A stretch of DNA of 64,000 nucleotides from Cytidiella melzeri (taxonomy: Eukaryota; Basidiomycota; Agaricomycetes; Polyporales; Irpicaceae): assembly GCA_022592445.1 (NCBI GenBank), contig JABYQR010000121.1:1-64000 (forward strand), written 5' to 3'. The position numbers and the translations under genes were made by a program. The notes below the pieces were generated by a model that searched no databases, had not been told where the DNA came from, and saw only the letters and a list, made by a program, of their open reading frames with translations. Within the stretch, counting starts at the first letter, position 1; the number at the start of each line of letters is the position of its first letter. Below, in pieces: positions 42,887 through 54,700 of this stretch.

Positions 42887-42890
42887 TTTT
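42887..42890 (+). terminator. Pol III T-run terminator of the tRNA
   Basis: TTTT directly follows the discriminator base; a second TTTT occurs about 10 bp later. Confidence 0.7.
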
Positions 42891-43106
42891 CAGTTCTGTT
42901 TTATATTTTGGTGTATGTTCCACAGCATTAGTACTGTGACTCGGACACACGACGCTGTGCAACCACACTGTGCTGAAGAAGTAAGTCGTCCATCAGACCT
43001 GCATAGATGGATTTTTGCCAACTGCGCCCGTTCGCGCAATTTCAGCGCAAAGATTTCACATAGCTTAGGGCGCTCCGCAAGCCACACTTTGGACTACAGG
43101 CCAACC

Positions 43107-46100
43107 ATGCTCGGCAAAAGAAAGGAGAGAGAAGAGGAGGCATCTCCAGAGCAATTGCACGGGTACGTCGAGGTATTAGCACTACACACTGCATTCGTAC
43201 CTAATGAAGCTTCTGTGCGAGCAGTTCTACCATCTTCGTCTCAAATTTGCCATACTCAGCGACGTCCACGGATTTGAAGACACTGTTCTCTGACATTGGC
43301 CCAGTACGCTCAGCCTTTGTAGTGCTTGACCAAGGGACCGGTACTTCGAAAGGCGTTGGCTATGTCTCATTCGCTATTCGTGAAGATGCACAGCTCGCGA
43401 TTAAGAAGGTGAACGAAGGCAACGAAGGGATCACGTTGGATAAACGGGCTTTGCGCGTGCAATGGGCAGACACCAAGGTGCGTTCCATAGTCCTGTGATA
43501 CAAAAAAGCTCATGAACTCGCCACAGCCTCATAAGGACCGCAATGTAAGGGGTGTACAAGAGCTTGTACCAAAACAAGAGCGCGTCAAGTCGAAGCCTTC
43601 AAAAGCTTCTCATCCTGTCGGGCCCAAGGATCCTCTCGCAATTCGGACAATTGTTGTCTCCGGTCTGCCTCCCGGTATAGACTCAAAGGCATTGTGGAAG
43701 AAAGTTCGCAAATACGAAGGCGCAGAAAAGGTGGAGTGGCCTGCAAAAATAAACGAGTGCGGAGATATCAGCACCGGTAAGTCCTCGAGTTCGCCCACGG
43801 TTCTCAATCTGACTTGTCCAGCTCATGTCCTGTTTTCAAATCCGAGCACCGCTCAAGAAGCTGTTACCAAGCTACACGCTCATGTCTTCAAGGGTGCGCT
43901 TCTCTCCGTGACTCTGAAGAAGCGTCTCGATGGTCTCGCGAAGCCGGCCAAGTCAAAATCTCACAAGACGGTTGTCATGCCAGAACAGGATGGCCCCGCC
44001 CCAAGTCGTGCCAGCCGCCTGATTGTGAGAAATTTGCCGTTCGATATCACGGAACTGGACCTCCGAGCTATCTTCCTCCCATACGGTCCTATACATTCCG
44101 TTCATGTCCCGCTCAAAGAACCAGAGCCTAAAGACGAAGGGTCCACCAGTGAAATACAACACCGAGGCAAAGGTTATGCTTTTGTGTGGATGCTTAGCAA
44201 GAAAGACGCAGAAAAAGCTCTAGAGGGTGCGAACGGCAAGAAGGTGCGCGCGGGGCTGGCGGATGGTCTAGTCAGACACAAGCAGCTGAAGAAGAAACTA
44301 AGGCGAGAGGAAGCGAAATTGGCGCAGAAACAGAGAGCGCGCAAGGCCAGGGGCAAGGAAAAGGAAGCGCAGGAAGAGACTGACGATGAGGCAGAGCACG
44401 ACGGCAAGGACGCAAGTGAGGAGGAGCTGGTGGAGGACGATGAGGCGGATGCTGTTGAACGGATAATCGCAGTTGACTGGGCACTGAGTAAGGACAAGTG
44501 GGAGGAAGCTAAGGCGAAGCTGCAGACCGAGCAGAAAGCAGATGCGGAGGAGGATGGTGAGGCAGAGGCCGACTCGTCTGAAGACGAAGACGAAGACAGT
44601 CACATCGGTGTACACGACGGATCAGGCGACTCCAGCGGCTCTGATAGTGATCACGATGAAGACTCAGATGACATGGATGAGGAAGGTAAAGTAGGAAAGC
44701 CCCAACTTCCACAGACAGATACAGGTACTACCCTGTTTGTCCGTAACATCCCATTCGAGGCCACCGAGGATGAGCTAAGAACGATGTGAGTTGGATACTT
44801 TCTGCCTTGCCTTTGCATAATGCTCATAGTGTTGACCGCCCGTTTTTGCAAGATTCCGGGCTTTCGGGCCTTTACGGTACGCACGCATTACAATAGATCG
44901 TGATACAGGCCGATCTCGAGGGACTGGGTTCGCGTGTTTTTGGAACAAGGAAGACGCTGATAAAGCCATCGCACAGAGCGATATCCTGCGCCAGGAGACA
45001 ACTGGCAGCGAAATTACGCAGGTATGCTACAATAGCTGCTGACCATAGAAACCATACTCATGCATTCACCCCTAGCCCAAGAAAAATCCTTTCAAGCTTC
45101 CGTCACTTTTGACCCCGGATCCTTCAGCGTCGGTCGCCAAAAATTTGGTTCTGCATGGACGGACCTTGGATGTTATTCGCGCTGTCACCAGGGACGAAGC
45201 AGGGAAACTAAAAGAGGCCGGCGAAAGGCAGCGGGAGAAAGCTGACAAGCGCAACCTGTACCTGCTCAGGGAAGGAAGTACGTCTGTCCACTGTTGTATA
45301 GCGCTGCGATTCTCAACACTTTACAGTCATCCTGCCCAACACTCCCGCAGCGGAAATTCTTCCACCAGTCGAAGTGGAAAAACGAACGACGTCTTTCAAC
45401 GCTCGTCGAGCCTTGCTGCGGACAAATCCGTCGCTCTACGTATCACGCACCCGGCTCAGCATCCGACAGCTTCCGCTGTTCGTAACAGAACGTATGTTGA
45501 AGCGTCTGGCGATACACGCCATCCGTGCCTTCAAATCTGAAGTGAAGGCTGGGACCAGAGCCGCACTGTCAGAGGACGAGCTCACTGAGCCTGTGCCAGA
45601 TGCCGATAATCCTGAAGTGGACACACGTCGTGGTTTGCAGGGAAAGTCGACTGGCAAGCACGGGCGGAGCACCGGGGTACAGCAGACGAAGATTGTCCGT
45701 CAGCAGGACCGGATTGACCCAGTGACCGGCAAAGGACGAAGTAGAGGGTACGGTTTCCTGGAGATGGAGAAGCACGCCGATGCACTTCGCGTGCTCCGCT
45801 GGGCCAACAACAACGTTGAGGTCGGCAAGCTGTTCACTGTCTGGTGGAAAGAAGAGCTTGAGGACCTTGTGAAGCTTGAGAAGAAGAAAGAAACAAAAGA
45901 AGTTGGTAGGCTGGAACGGTTGAAGCAGGAGATTGAAATCGGCTCGGACAAGAAAACGAGGGGTACGCTTATAGTCGAATTCTCGATAGAGAATATCCAG
46001 GTCGTCAAGAGGCGTGTGGCTCATCAACAGGAGCAGCGTACGGTACGTGCTGCATATTTTGTTCAACTCGCAGAACTAACATAGATCCGCAGCCTGGCGA

Positions 46101-46293
46101 CGGAGAGAAAACTCAACGGAAGAAATCTTCTTCTACCGTCAAGCAAGAGGACCACGACGGACCGAAACCTAAGAAACGACGCACATCTGAGCAGATCGCT
46201 GTACCTTCTGCCAAAGCCGAGACACCAGCTAATCAAGTTGGATTGCTGATCGGCCGGAAACGGAAAGAGAGAAAAGCTAAACGGAGTGCGTGA
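43107..46293 (+). CDS. NOP4: Nop4/RBM28-type RNA-binding ribosome biogenesis factor
   Basis: Start ATG at 43107 (MLGKRKEREEEASPEQLHG). A phase-2 intron (43163-43220) leads into RRM1 (TIFVSNLPYSATSTDLKTLF with KGVGYVSF). A second degenerate RRM follows near TIVVSGLPPGIDSKALWKKV. RRM3 has SRLIVRNLPFDITELDLRAI and GKGYAFVWM. Next is a Lys-rich then long acidic stretch (EDEDEDSHIGVHDGSGDS). RRM4 (TTLFVRNIPFEATEDELRT, intron, FRAFGPLRYARITIDRDTGR) comes before KNLVLHGRTLDVIRAVTRDE, typical of Nop4. A further RRM-like segment contains RGYGFLEMEKHADALRVLRW, and the tail is basic (KRKERKAKRSA). Nop4 acts in the nucleolus in 60S maturation. Introns are short and consistent with an intact gene. Confidence 0.9.
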
Positions 46294-46611
46294 GCTCTGT
46301 ACTGGGGTCTATCTTGAATGGAGACAACATACATTCAGGCTAGTTAGGTGGTGATATATGTCAAATCTACTACGTAATTCCATGCTAAGGTACGATGCAG
46401 TGGGGGATAGAGTGCGACGGAGCTTCCAACGAGTAGTGGGAGTACAGGGTATATCCAAAAGCAAGGGTAACATCGATGCATGTAGCGAACTAAAACAACA
46501 ATGCGAATTGAGACTAATGTACTAGATAAACAAATGATAAGAAGGAATAGTCCAAAAAAATCGATAAAAAGGCCATAACGATATCTTGCGAGGAATGAGT
46601 GTAGGAGGGAC
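46294..46611. other. Convergent intergenic region
   Basis: 3' ends of Nop4 (+) and the Kin4-type kinase (-) face each other across about 320 bp. No feature beyond likely 3' UTRs. Confidence 0.5.
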
Positions 46612-49600
46612 TTATTCTTCCTCTTCTTCCTCTTCCTGAATGGCAACGCGGAACGCTTGTCCGGCACGAACAGTGGGAAGCTGCCGCCTGCCTCCCCTAG
46701 CCTCAGGAGGTGACTCAAAGGGCTCTCCTGGCAAAGGAGAGTTTCGTCCAGCGGAGGAGCGGGGAGCGGTTTTGCTCCTTCCAGTCCTGTTTCCAGAAGT
46801 AGTTGAGCTTGATCCTCCGCTGTTGCGCTTTGACGACGGAGCAGAAGACGCCCGTGTGACATGTCCGCGAAGAGGTGGAGAGACCATAGGAGATTCAACC
46901 GGTAGGAATGGGTTCGATGATGCAGCCAAAGTCGGCATCTGACCAAGACCGCCAACGTAGCCAGAGCCGTCGTCATCCTCGTCTACCCAATCCGACTCAT
47001 CCCCTGGACTAAGTGACTGACGTCCTGTAAAGACGTCGCGGATGCCTGTAGTACTCGCTGCAGGCGAAATGGCAAGAACTTCAATGGTTGATGCCTGAGC
47101 GGTACGCGTCTGCCAACCCGGTGGTTCCATACCCCATGACTTCTTCCAGCTGGATCGTCCGAGAGAATGCAAATAACCGCCACCACCGCCATGATGGTTT
47201 CCAAAAGGAGTTTGTCGCTTCTGGGCCACAAAAGTCGTGGGACCGTTTCTTCTAGGAGTATCTTCCAAGGGACTTCTAGGATACGGTCTGGTTGGAGTAC
47301 CAACTCTGAGGCCCTCTGATTCGGACAGCTCGTAAAGCGAGCCTTGGCGTGAAGAAGCCAATGAATGATTCGATGAGGCGGAATTTGACCTTAGATGAGA
47401 TTGTTTATAAGGAGTTCCTTGGGAGGATTGTCGCACCACCCTGGTGGAGGATCCAGATCCGGCACGTCGATGACTTTTGGGTAGAGGAGATGTCGTACGA
47501 CCGTGGTACCATGAGCCGTTCGAGCTCGCCGACGGTGATTTGCGATGACGAGTATGCATCGAAAAGCTATGTACCGATGACGGACGAGACTCAGAATTCG
47601 GTGTGTGTGCACCAAACGACCTTCGACTGGGATCGCTTCTCTGCCGGGTCACAGGTGGCATTGGATCCTGGAATGAAATTGACTCGTATAGTCCCATCTG
47701 AGTCGAAGTGACTGATGATCTCTTCGAATTCACACTACTCGAGCGCCGGGATGACATTGAACCTCGTTTAGCTCGATTCGCAGCTTTCCTACTAGCAGCA
47801 AGTTTGGTACGACCGATAGTGCGCTGCTTCATTGTACCCCTTCCGCGACCGGTAACAGGACTTGAGCTAGGAGCTCCGGGGACCTGCACATGGTGCGCCA
47901 AGCTTTGAGACGACAGCGGTGGAGGTGGCTCTTTCCGTTTGCCTTTTGACTCTTCCTTGAACCACATCCGGAACGTGGTCAGTAGGCTCGCCCTATTCCG
48001 GTTGCCTGATATTTTGCCGCTATTCTCCTTTATAGTAGGTAGACCTCCAAGAGAACCAGGAGGCGAGTGGGCAGGAGTTGGCGACGGAGATTCCCTTGCG
48101 TTAGCAAGCATCCACGGCGAGCCCATCTGCACTGAGACAGGGTGGTTATCGATACTATTGGGAGGTGTATGCGGCTCTGCCGGTCGCAGAGGCGGAGACT
48201 TCGATAGCTTGGTAGAGCTTGCTTGCGATGACCGAGTCTCTTCGCCAGAGTCAACTCGCTTGCTATTAGCCTTGTCTTTGTCGTCTCGCACAGCTTCTGT
48301 AGATTTTTTCTTGACTAGGCCTGCAGCTTCGAGGGCAGTCGTGGCTCGCTGCATGATGCTGACGCTACCTGAACGGCCTTTGCGGCCCTTTGATCCGTCT
48401 TTGTCTTTCATGCTACCTGAGGGCGTAGACGGAGAAGATCGCGAACTGGTGTCAGCCGAAACCAGCGGGCCAGGGGAGAGTAAGGGGTTAGTCGGAGACA
48501 AGGTGTTGGGTGGAGTATGTCTGCCTGACTGCACAGTCGGCGTCGCAGGGATAAGATGGAGTTCAGGAGCAGATTGGGCTGAGACAAGAGCAGGAGGAAT
48601 TGGGCTTCGTAGCCTATCCACGCGAGAGCCATGGCCAAGCGAGCGGCTTTTGGGTCCGTTATCATGACCCTTAGTTGAAGGTTCAGGCTCAGCAGCTGTT
48701 GAAGCCTGCGATTCGGTTGCTGTAACCTTCGAATTCCCTTCATCCAGAGCCCTCTGCTGGGCCTTGCGCTTGAGCATCCACCAGAGCGCGCCGGTGGCGT
48801 CGCACGCATCCGTCAACACGGAATGGACAATCTGGCCGGTGTCGAAGCCTAAGCTGCTAAGGCTGTTGAGTAAATCCCTTTCCAGAGTTGTCGAAAATAT
48901 GAGAGGCGCAGGTGTACTGAGGATAGAGGAGAAATCTTGTGGCGGCGTAGACATGACGTCCTTTTCGACCGTTGGGGAAGAAGGGTCGGACAAGGTAGAG
49001 GACACGGAGCGGCGCTTCGTCCGGGCAGGCGTTCTTATAGGAAGAGCCGGCGGATCCTTGGCGGAGGCATGAGATCCTGTTGTCCCACGAGATAATGACG
49101 GCCGTATAGGCACTATATCAGTCTCCCTGACGTCCTCTTGTAGCTTGTTCATGGCTACGGCGTGCCTTTCAAGATTGAGTGTGGCCACCTTGAGAGTACT
49201 ATCACTAGCCACTCGACTCAGCGTCACATGCTCATCAGTTTGAATAACGAGGTGTGGATTGTCAGGAGGCGTAGAAGGTGTAGACGGAGTGAAGTCGGAA
49301 GATGCAGAATGATACGTCGCATTTGATGCAGTAGATGAGAGAGATACTGGTTGGGCAGCGAAAAGAGAAGGGGAGGTAACGGAAGCGGGTGATGCTGATC
49401 TTGAGCTGGCAGGCGGTGATGCCTCGATCCTTTGGAAAGGCAACGCTCGTGATGAAGTGAACCACGAATGAGCCAGTATCTGCGGTATGCTCAGCCTTTT
49501 CGAAGGTTCCGCCTGCAACACGTTCTTGATCAAGTCACGGGCATCTATCATTGAATATTGTAGTGAGTAGCTGCTATCAGATGGATGTTCAACAAAACAT

Positions 49601-50483
49601 ACCATCCGACAGCCACTCTGGATCCTCAAATTCTCCCTTTATCACCTTTTCACGCATCACATGTTCGTCGTCGTCGTCGAAAGGAAGCGTTCCCGTTAGC
49701 AAAGTGTAGAGGATAATGCCCAGCGACCATACGTCGACCTCTGTATCCAGTATTAGACGTGTTCTGAGTTACAATGAGATAAACACACCTGAACCGAGAT
49801 ACTTCTGCGACAACAGCATCTCCGGAGATGCATAACCCGTCGTGCCGCAGAATGTCTCGAGAAACACCCCCCGCTCGAATTCTCGCGTGAAACCAAAATC
49901 TCCGAGCTTTACGCGACAACGTTCGTCCAAGAGCACATTCTCCAATTTGAGGTCCCGATGAACAATGCCCTTGTCGTGAACATATGCAACAGCAAGGCAG
50001 AGCTGTCCAAAAAACACACGTGTTTCCTCTTCCGAAAGCCGTCCCTTTTCCGCAAGATAGTCGAACAGCTCGCCGCCTGAGCAGAGCTCGGTCACCAGCC
50101 AAATATTGTTCTCCGTAGCGATAACCTCAAATAGCTGTGTAACGTGAGGGTGATGCAATTGGCGATGGTGATGAATCTCGCGGGTTAAAGACGCAGACAT
50201 TGCCTTAGGGATTTGTTTGATAGCCACCCGGGTGCCCGTCAGTCGGTGTGTACCCATGCGTACTTTGCCGTACGTTCCTAAAGAGACAAGCATGAAATCA
50301 CTCTGTGTGTTATTGTTTCAACAAAATCTTACCTTCTCCAATAACTCTCCCTAGCGTGTAGTTGCCAACTACTCTGATCTTCTGTGAGGACAATTCCTTG
50401 CCGAGCTCGTTATACGCAGTTGCGAGCTGGGCCTTGTAATTCTGAGAGACAGAGCCAGATTGCCTGTGGCCAGAGGAGGACAT
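46612..50483 (-). CDS. CAMKL Ser/Thr kinase, Kin4-type, with long regulatory tail
   Basis: Start ATG at 50483 (MSSSGHRQSGSVSQNYKAQL), inside a longer open frame that begins at 50558. Introns lie at about 50333-50281, 49791-49744 and 49602-49550. The kinase domain covers roughly residues 35-300: IGEGTYGKV, VAIKQIP, catalytic HRDLKLENVL, GDFGF, activation loop FCGTTGYASPEM, DVWSLGIILYTLLTGTLPFD. The tail of about 900 residues is Ser/Pro-rich. It contains a conserved island, ERDLLNSLSSLGFDTGQIVH followed by ACDATGALWWMLKRKA, which I associate with Kin4-like fungal kinases of the spindle-position and stress branch. The last residues are a Glu run. Apparently complete; the exact orthology is inferred. 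Confidence 0.85.
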
Positions 50484-51050
50484 GATGACATTTAAGACGT
50501 GAAGAAAGGAATGTAATGAGAAATAGAAAGTCAGAATGTATGTGGTGGTCGCAGTCACGATTGACGGTGCACGAGGATGGCGAGAATATCATCGCAGTAC
50601 AGTGATTGATAACTAATTTGCTGATGTCGGTAACAAATAGGTTTGGAAGAGCTTGTTACAAAGTAAGTAGAGTATGTAACGGTCTACTCTTGGGTTTGCT
50701 TATCCGGGATGCTTATGTTCCGCAAGTGGGACAAATATTCACAGCACGTGACAGACGCGAACGCAATCGACGCGTCCGTTGCAGTGACATCTGGGCTGTT
50801 CATAGCAGTGGCGACTAATCCTCACGCGCAACGACTTCATTGACAACCTCATGATTGCATTGAATTGCGCGAATAATATCATAATGTCTGCGTACAAGCC
50901 TTTTTTGCTGATGCTTATACGTTCGTTGTGTACACAAAAGTCACAAATGACATTTGTTTACACCGGCGTTGACACCGTATCTCGGTAACTGAAGTATCCA
51001 ATGAACTCGTGGCAACACACTACTCCTCCCGTTTACTTCCAACGGCCACC
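50484..51050. other. Divergent intergenic region
   Basis: Separates the kinase (-) from the zinc-finger remnant (+). No clear promoter element recognised. Confidence 0.4.
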
Positions 51051-51358
51051 ATGTCTCCTCCACAAAAGCCTCTTCCTTCCAGTGAGCTCTCGACACGATC
51101 ATTCACACTTCCGCACACGACCATTGACGCGTCGACAGTGTTCGAACAGAGCCAGGAAGGAAGCCTCGTGAAGTGTACCATCTGCGCGTCCTTCGACACG
51201 AACGAGTCGCGCTTGCAGTACCGCACTTTTATCAAGCGTAAAAGTGCTGCCAGCCACCTGAAGTCAGCGGAGCACACCAGGTGCGCTGCAGCCTATGCAT
51301 GGAAAATCACAAGGATGCGGAGAACCGAGGACAGGTGGCACGAGGAAGACCGGCACCT
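51051..51358 (+). pseudogene. Zinc-finger (C2H2/BED-like) protein N-terminus, cut by retrotransposon
   Basis: ATG at 51051 in a good context (gccaccATG); an upstream in-frame ATG at 51009 is possible. The frame encodes VKCTICASFD (CxxC), then AASHLKSAEHTRCAAAYAWK (HxxxxxH), a metal-binding pattern found at the N-terminus of transposase-like genes in basidiomycetes. Coding continues without a break until 51358, where the gypsy LTR begins. No continuation is found beyond the far LTR (56926 on), so the rest was deleted or lies elsewhere. Confidence 0.6.
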
Positions 51359-51609
51359 TGTGGTTTCACTCACTTCAGACGAAGAGCGGTTCGATTTTGC
51401 GGTGAAAATGAGCGAGAGAATTCTGCCCATAACGTTCGTATTTCGAGGGTTTTTATCCCTTTCGTATTGTACAGATTTGTAAGCTACGAGAATAGGAGCT
51501 ACTTGATTACTTATCATTAATAATCCTTTTATTCAGTCGTTATCAAGAAAATACGCTAAACAAGTCATGAGAACGATCAGGCGCTACTCGTACAGGTCAT
51601 ACCACAACA
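51359..51609 (-). repeat. 3' LTR of the intact gypsy element (251 bp)
   Basis: Matches 56675-56925 throughout the sequence I compared. On the minus strand it begins TGTTGTGG and ends AACCACA. It carries an aataaaa motif. The internal side shows a minus-strand purine tract (aacaagggggtag) directly before the LTR, as expected for second-strand priming. Confidence 0.92.
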
Positions 51610-51728
51610 CTACCCCCTTGTTAAGGATTTTTCGTCTCGAAAAGCTATCGTACAATGCTATCGTACAGAAAAAATAAAAGAAATCGTACGTTATCAGAAT
51701 TGGTAAGTTCGGCGCATCGTGTTTGGCT

Positions 51729-54700
51729 TTATTTGTCTCGGTTGTTCCTCAGTCGTTGATTTTCATCTCGTCGTCGTAGGTCGTCGCTCGCGAACCATAG
51801 AGCATTATCGCTAGCTCGTCCGGGGAAGTAGCGACGGAGGCGTTCTCCGTTGTAGAGGTGACGAAGAACGTAACCAGACCTAGTTTGTAACTGGTAAGTG
51901 TTCTTGTCGGTCATAGCCTTCACTATGAAAGGACCATCCCATCGAGGATGAAGCTTTGTAGAACTTTCGTGCTTACGTTTTACCAGGTCTCCTACTCCAA
52001 TGGCTTGTTCCTTATAGGTTCCCTCACGCTTGTCGGCCTCTGTCTTAAGTCGCGCAAACGCATACTCATTCGCTTCGTTTCGGAAACGGTCAAGATCTTG
52101 GACATGTTCGAGCCGTTGGATTTGGATGGCCTCGATTTCCTGATCGGTAGGCGGAACGCGAACCACGTCGTATACGTGATCATTCGGTAAACGCGGGTGT
52201 CGACCGTACGTGAGGTAGAATGGAGATGTGCGAAGCGATGGGTTTTCGTGTGCATGATGTGCCAACAAGACATCCGGTAAGTACTCGTCCCAGTGGTTCT
52301 GCGAAGTAGGAGCACATACCCGAGCTAACATTTGTACTAGAGTATCATTGAACTTCTCGAGGCGTCCATTGGTCTGTGGGTGATACGGCGTTGTATGCAG
52401 GTGTTGAATACCTAAACGGCGAAGGAAGTTTTGTACCAGGTAAGACCGGAATTCTTCGCCATTGTCAGTGAGGATAGCAACGGGCTTACTGTGCGTCGAA
52501 ATCACGTAGCGCAAGATATTTACGACAGCCTCTGCCGATCGACGTGTCAACGCATTCGCAATGGTAAAGTCAGTTCCGAGATCCATACCAGTAATGAGAT
52601 ACTGATTTCCTTGTTCTGTTTTCGCCAGAGGTCCTACAAAATCAAAAGCCCATATGTCGCCGGCACCTACACGAGGTAAGGGATGAAGGGTCTGTGGTGC
52701 AGAAGGTTCACGACGAACAAACTGACATTCGTTGCAGGTTTTGACGACTCGTTCGACGAGTTCCGTCACGAATGGCATCCAAACGCGGCGACGAATTGCC
52801 GGTGTAACCGAAGGGACACCGAGGTGGCCAAGGTCGACATGAACACGGCGAATGATGGCTTCAGCCTTCTCAACTGTGGTAGGTACTTCTACTTGCAGTT
52901 CTTCTTCTCCTAACTGAATGATCCGATGTAGCTTTTCTTCGACGAGGCGGTATTTCCCATCACCGACGGCATCAGCTTCGACTCCAGCCTTCAAGTCCTG
53001 TTCATAGCGAGCCAACGTTTTGAACGTCGATGTTCGGTCGGGCGCTGATCTGAGGGCATCAAGAGGATTTGCGAAAAGCGGTTCAAGAGTCTGTTCATCT
53101 GGTGTTTCGTTATGGCCACCACGACGCGATAAGGCATCCGGCGCAAGTTGTGACCTTCCGGGGCGATATATGATTTCGACATCAAAATGAGCAAGATCAT
53201 CGATGAAGCGAGCGAGGCGGCGACCAAGATCCTTTTGAGTACGTGCGTATTTCAAAGACTCATGATCGGTGCGTACCACGATAGGCGATCCTTCGATATA
53301 ACCTCTCCATTTCCGCAAGGCCCAAACGACTGCGAGCATCTCGCGTTCTTGTGCAGAGTATCTTTGTTCCGTAGGCGTCATTCGTCGCGATTCAAAGGCA
53401 ACAGTTCGTAAGTTCTTTTCCTTGAATGCGAACCGAAGCGTCGACTTACTATCATCCTTCCCCCCTTTTAGATCCCTAAACGGCTCCGACGTTTGCTGAA
53501 GAACTGCGCCAATGCAGTTTCCTGAGGCGTCGGTATCTATTACAAACAATCGCCATGGTGTTGGATGGATTAGGAACGCAGGTGAGGTGAGCTTTGTTTT
53601 GATTGTCACGAAAGCATGCTCACGGTCAGCATCCCACTCAATAGGACTCCCTTTCTTAGGCGATCCAAGCAGTAAGTCGTAAATTGGATTCATTATCTTA
53701 GCGAAATGTTGAATAAATCGTCGATAGTACCCTGCCAGGTTGCAGAACCCGCGCACCTCTGTAATCGTCGTTGGGCGTGGCCAATCACGTATCGCGGCCA
53801 CCTTTTCCGGATTAGGACGAATACCTTGACCTGAAACGATGTGACCAAGGTACAGCACGCTGGTAAGTCCCCACTTACACTTCTTTTCGTTCAGTATCAA
53901 CTGATGCTTCTCCAGTCGTCGCATGACAGTATCGACATCGCGTAAGTGTTGGTCTGCTGTTTTCGAAAAAATGATGATATCGTCGAGGTACACGATCACG
54001 ATGATATCGAGTAAATCGCGTAGGATTTCATTCATCATGTTTTGAAATGTCGCAGGTGCGTTGATGAGTCCGAAAGGCATTACACGGAACTGAAAATGAC
54101 CATATCGACAGGTGAATGCAGTTTTCGGACGCGCGTTGTCGGAAAGACGTACTTGCCAATAGCCAGAACGGAGATCAAGACAAGTGAAGAATTGAGCACC
54201 AGCAAGAGTGGCGTAACAGTCATCGATTCGCGGCAATGGGTAAGCATTCGGCACAGTCACTCGATTCAGTGCTCTGTAGTCGACGCAAATGCGCAGCTCA
54301 CCGTTTTTCTTCCGAACAGGTAACAAAGGCGATGAATACGGCGACGAAGAAGGTTCAATAACTCCTTCCTTGAGTCCATCGTCGACGAACGCTTTGATAG
54401 CCTTCTGTTCGATAGGTGAAAGAGGACGGCCGTGTGCGCGAATTGGTTTCGCATCGTTGGTCTCAATGTCATGTTCCCATTGGCGTGCCGGTGGATATCC
54501 GGGCTTCTCCGCAAAGCAACGAGGGTGACGTTCCTTCATTGCTGTAAGTATACGCCTACTGACGATAGGATCACATACCTCGCCTGGGCCCAAATCTTCG
54601 ACTACCGCGGCGACGAGAGGGTGGCGACGAACACACGACGTTGGGAAGTGTCTCGTTACGTTTCGGCACGGTAAGCACATCGGTTTCGCTGGTCGAATGA

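Noticed and set aside
44174..44615. Ser/Leu-rich minus-strand frames
   Set aside because: Antisense of the acidic region of Nop4.
47939..48667. 242-codon plus-strand frame
   Set aside because: Antisense of the Ser/Pro-rich tail of the Kin4-type kinase.
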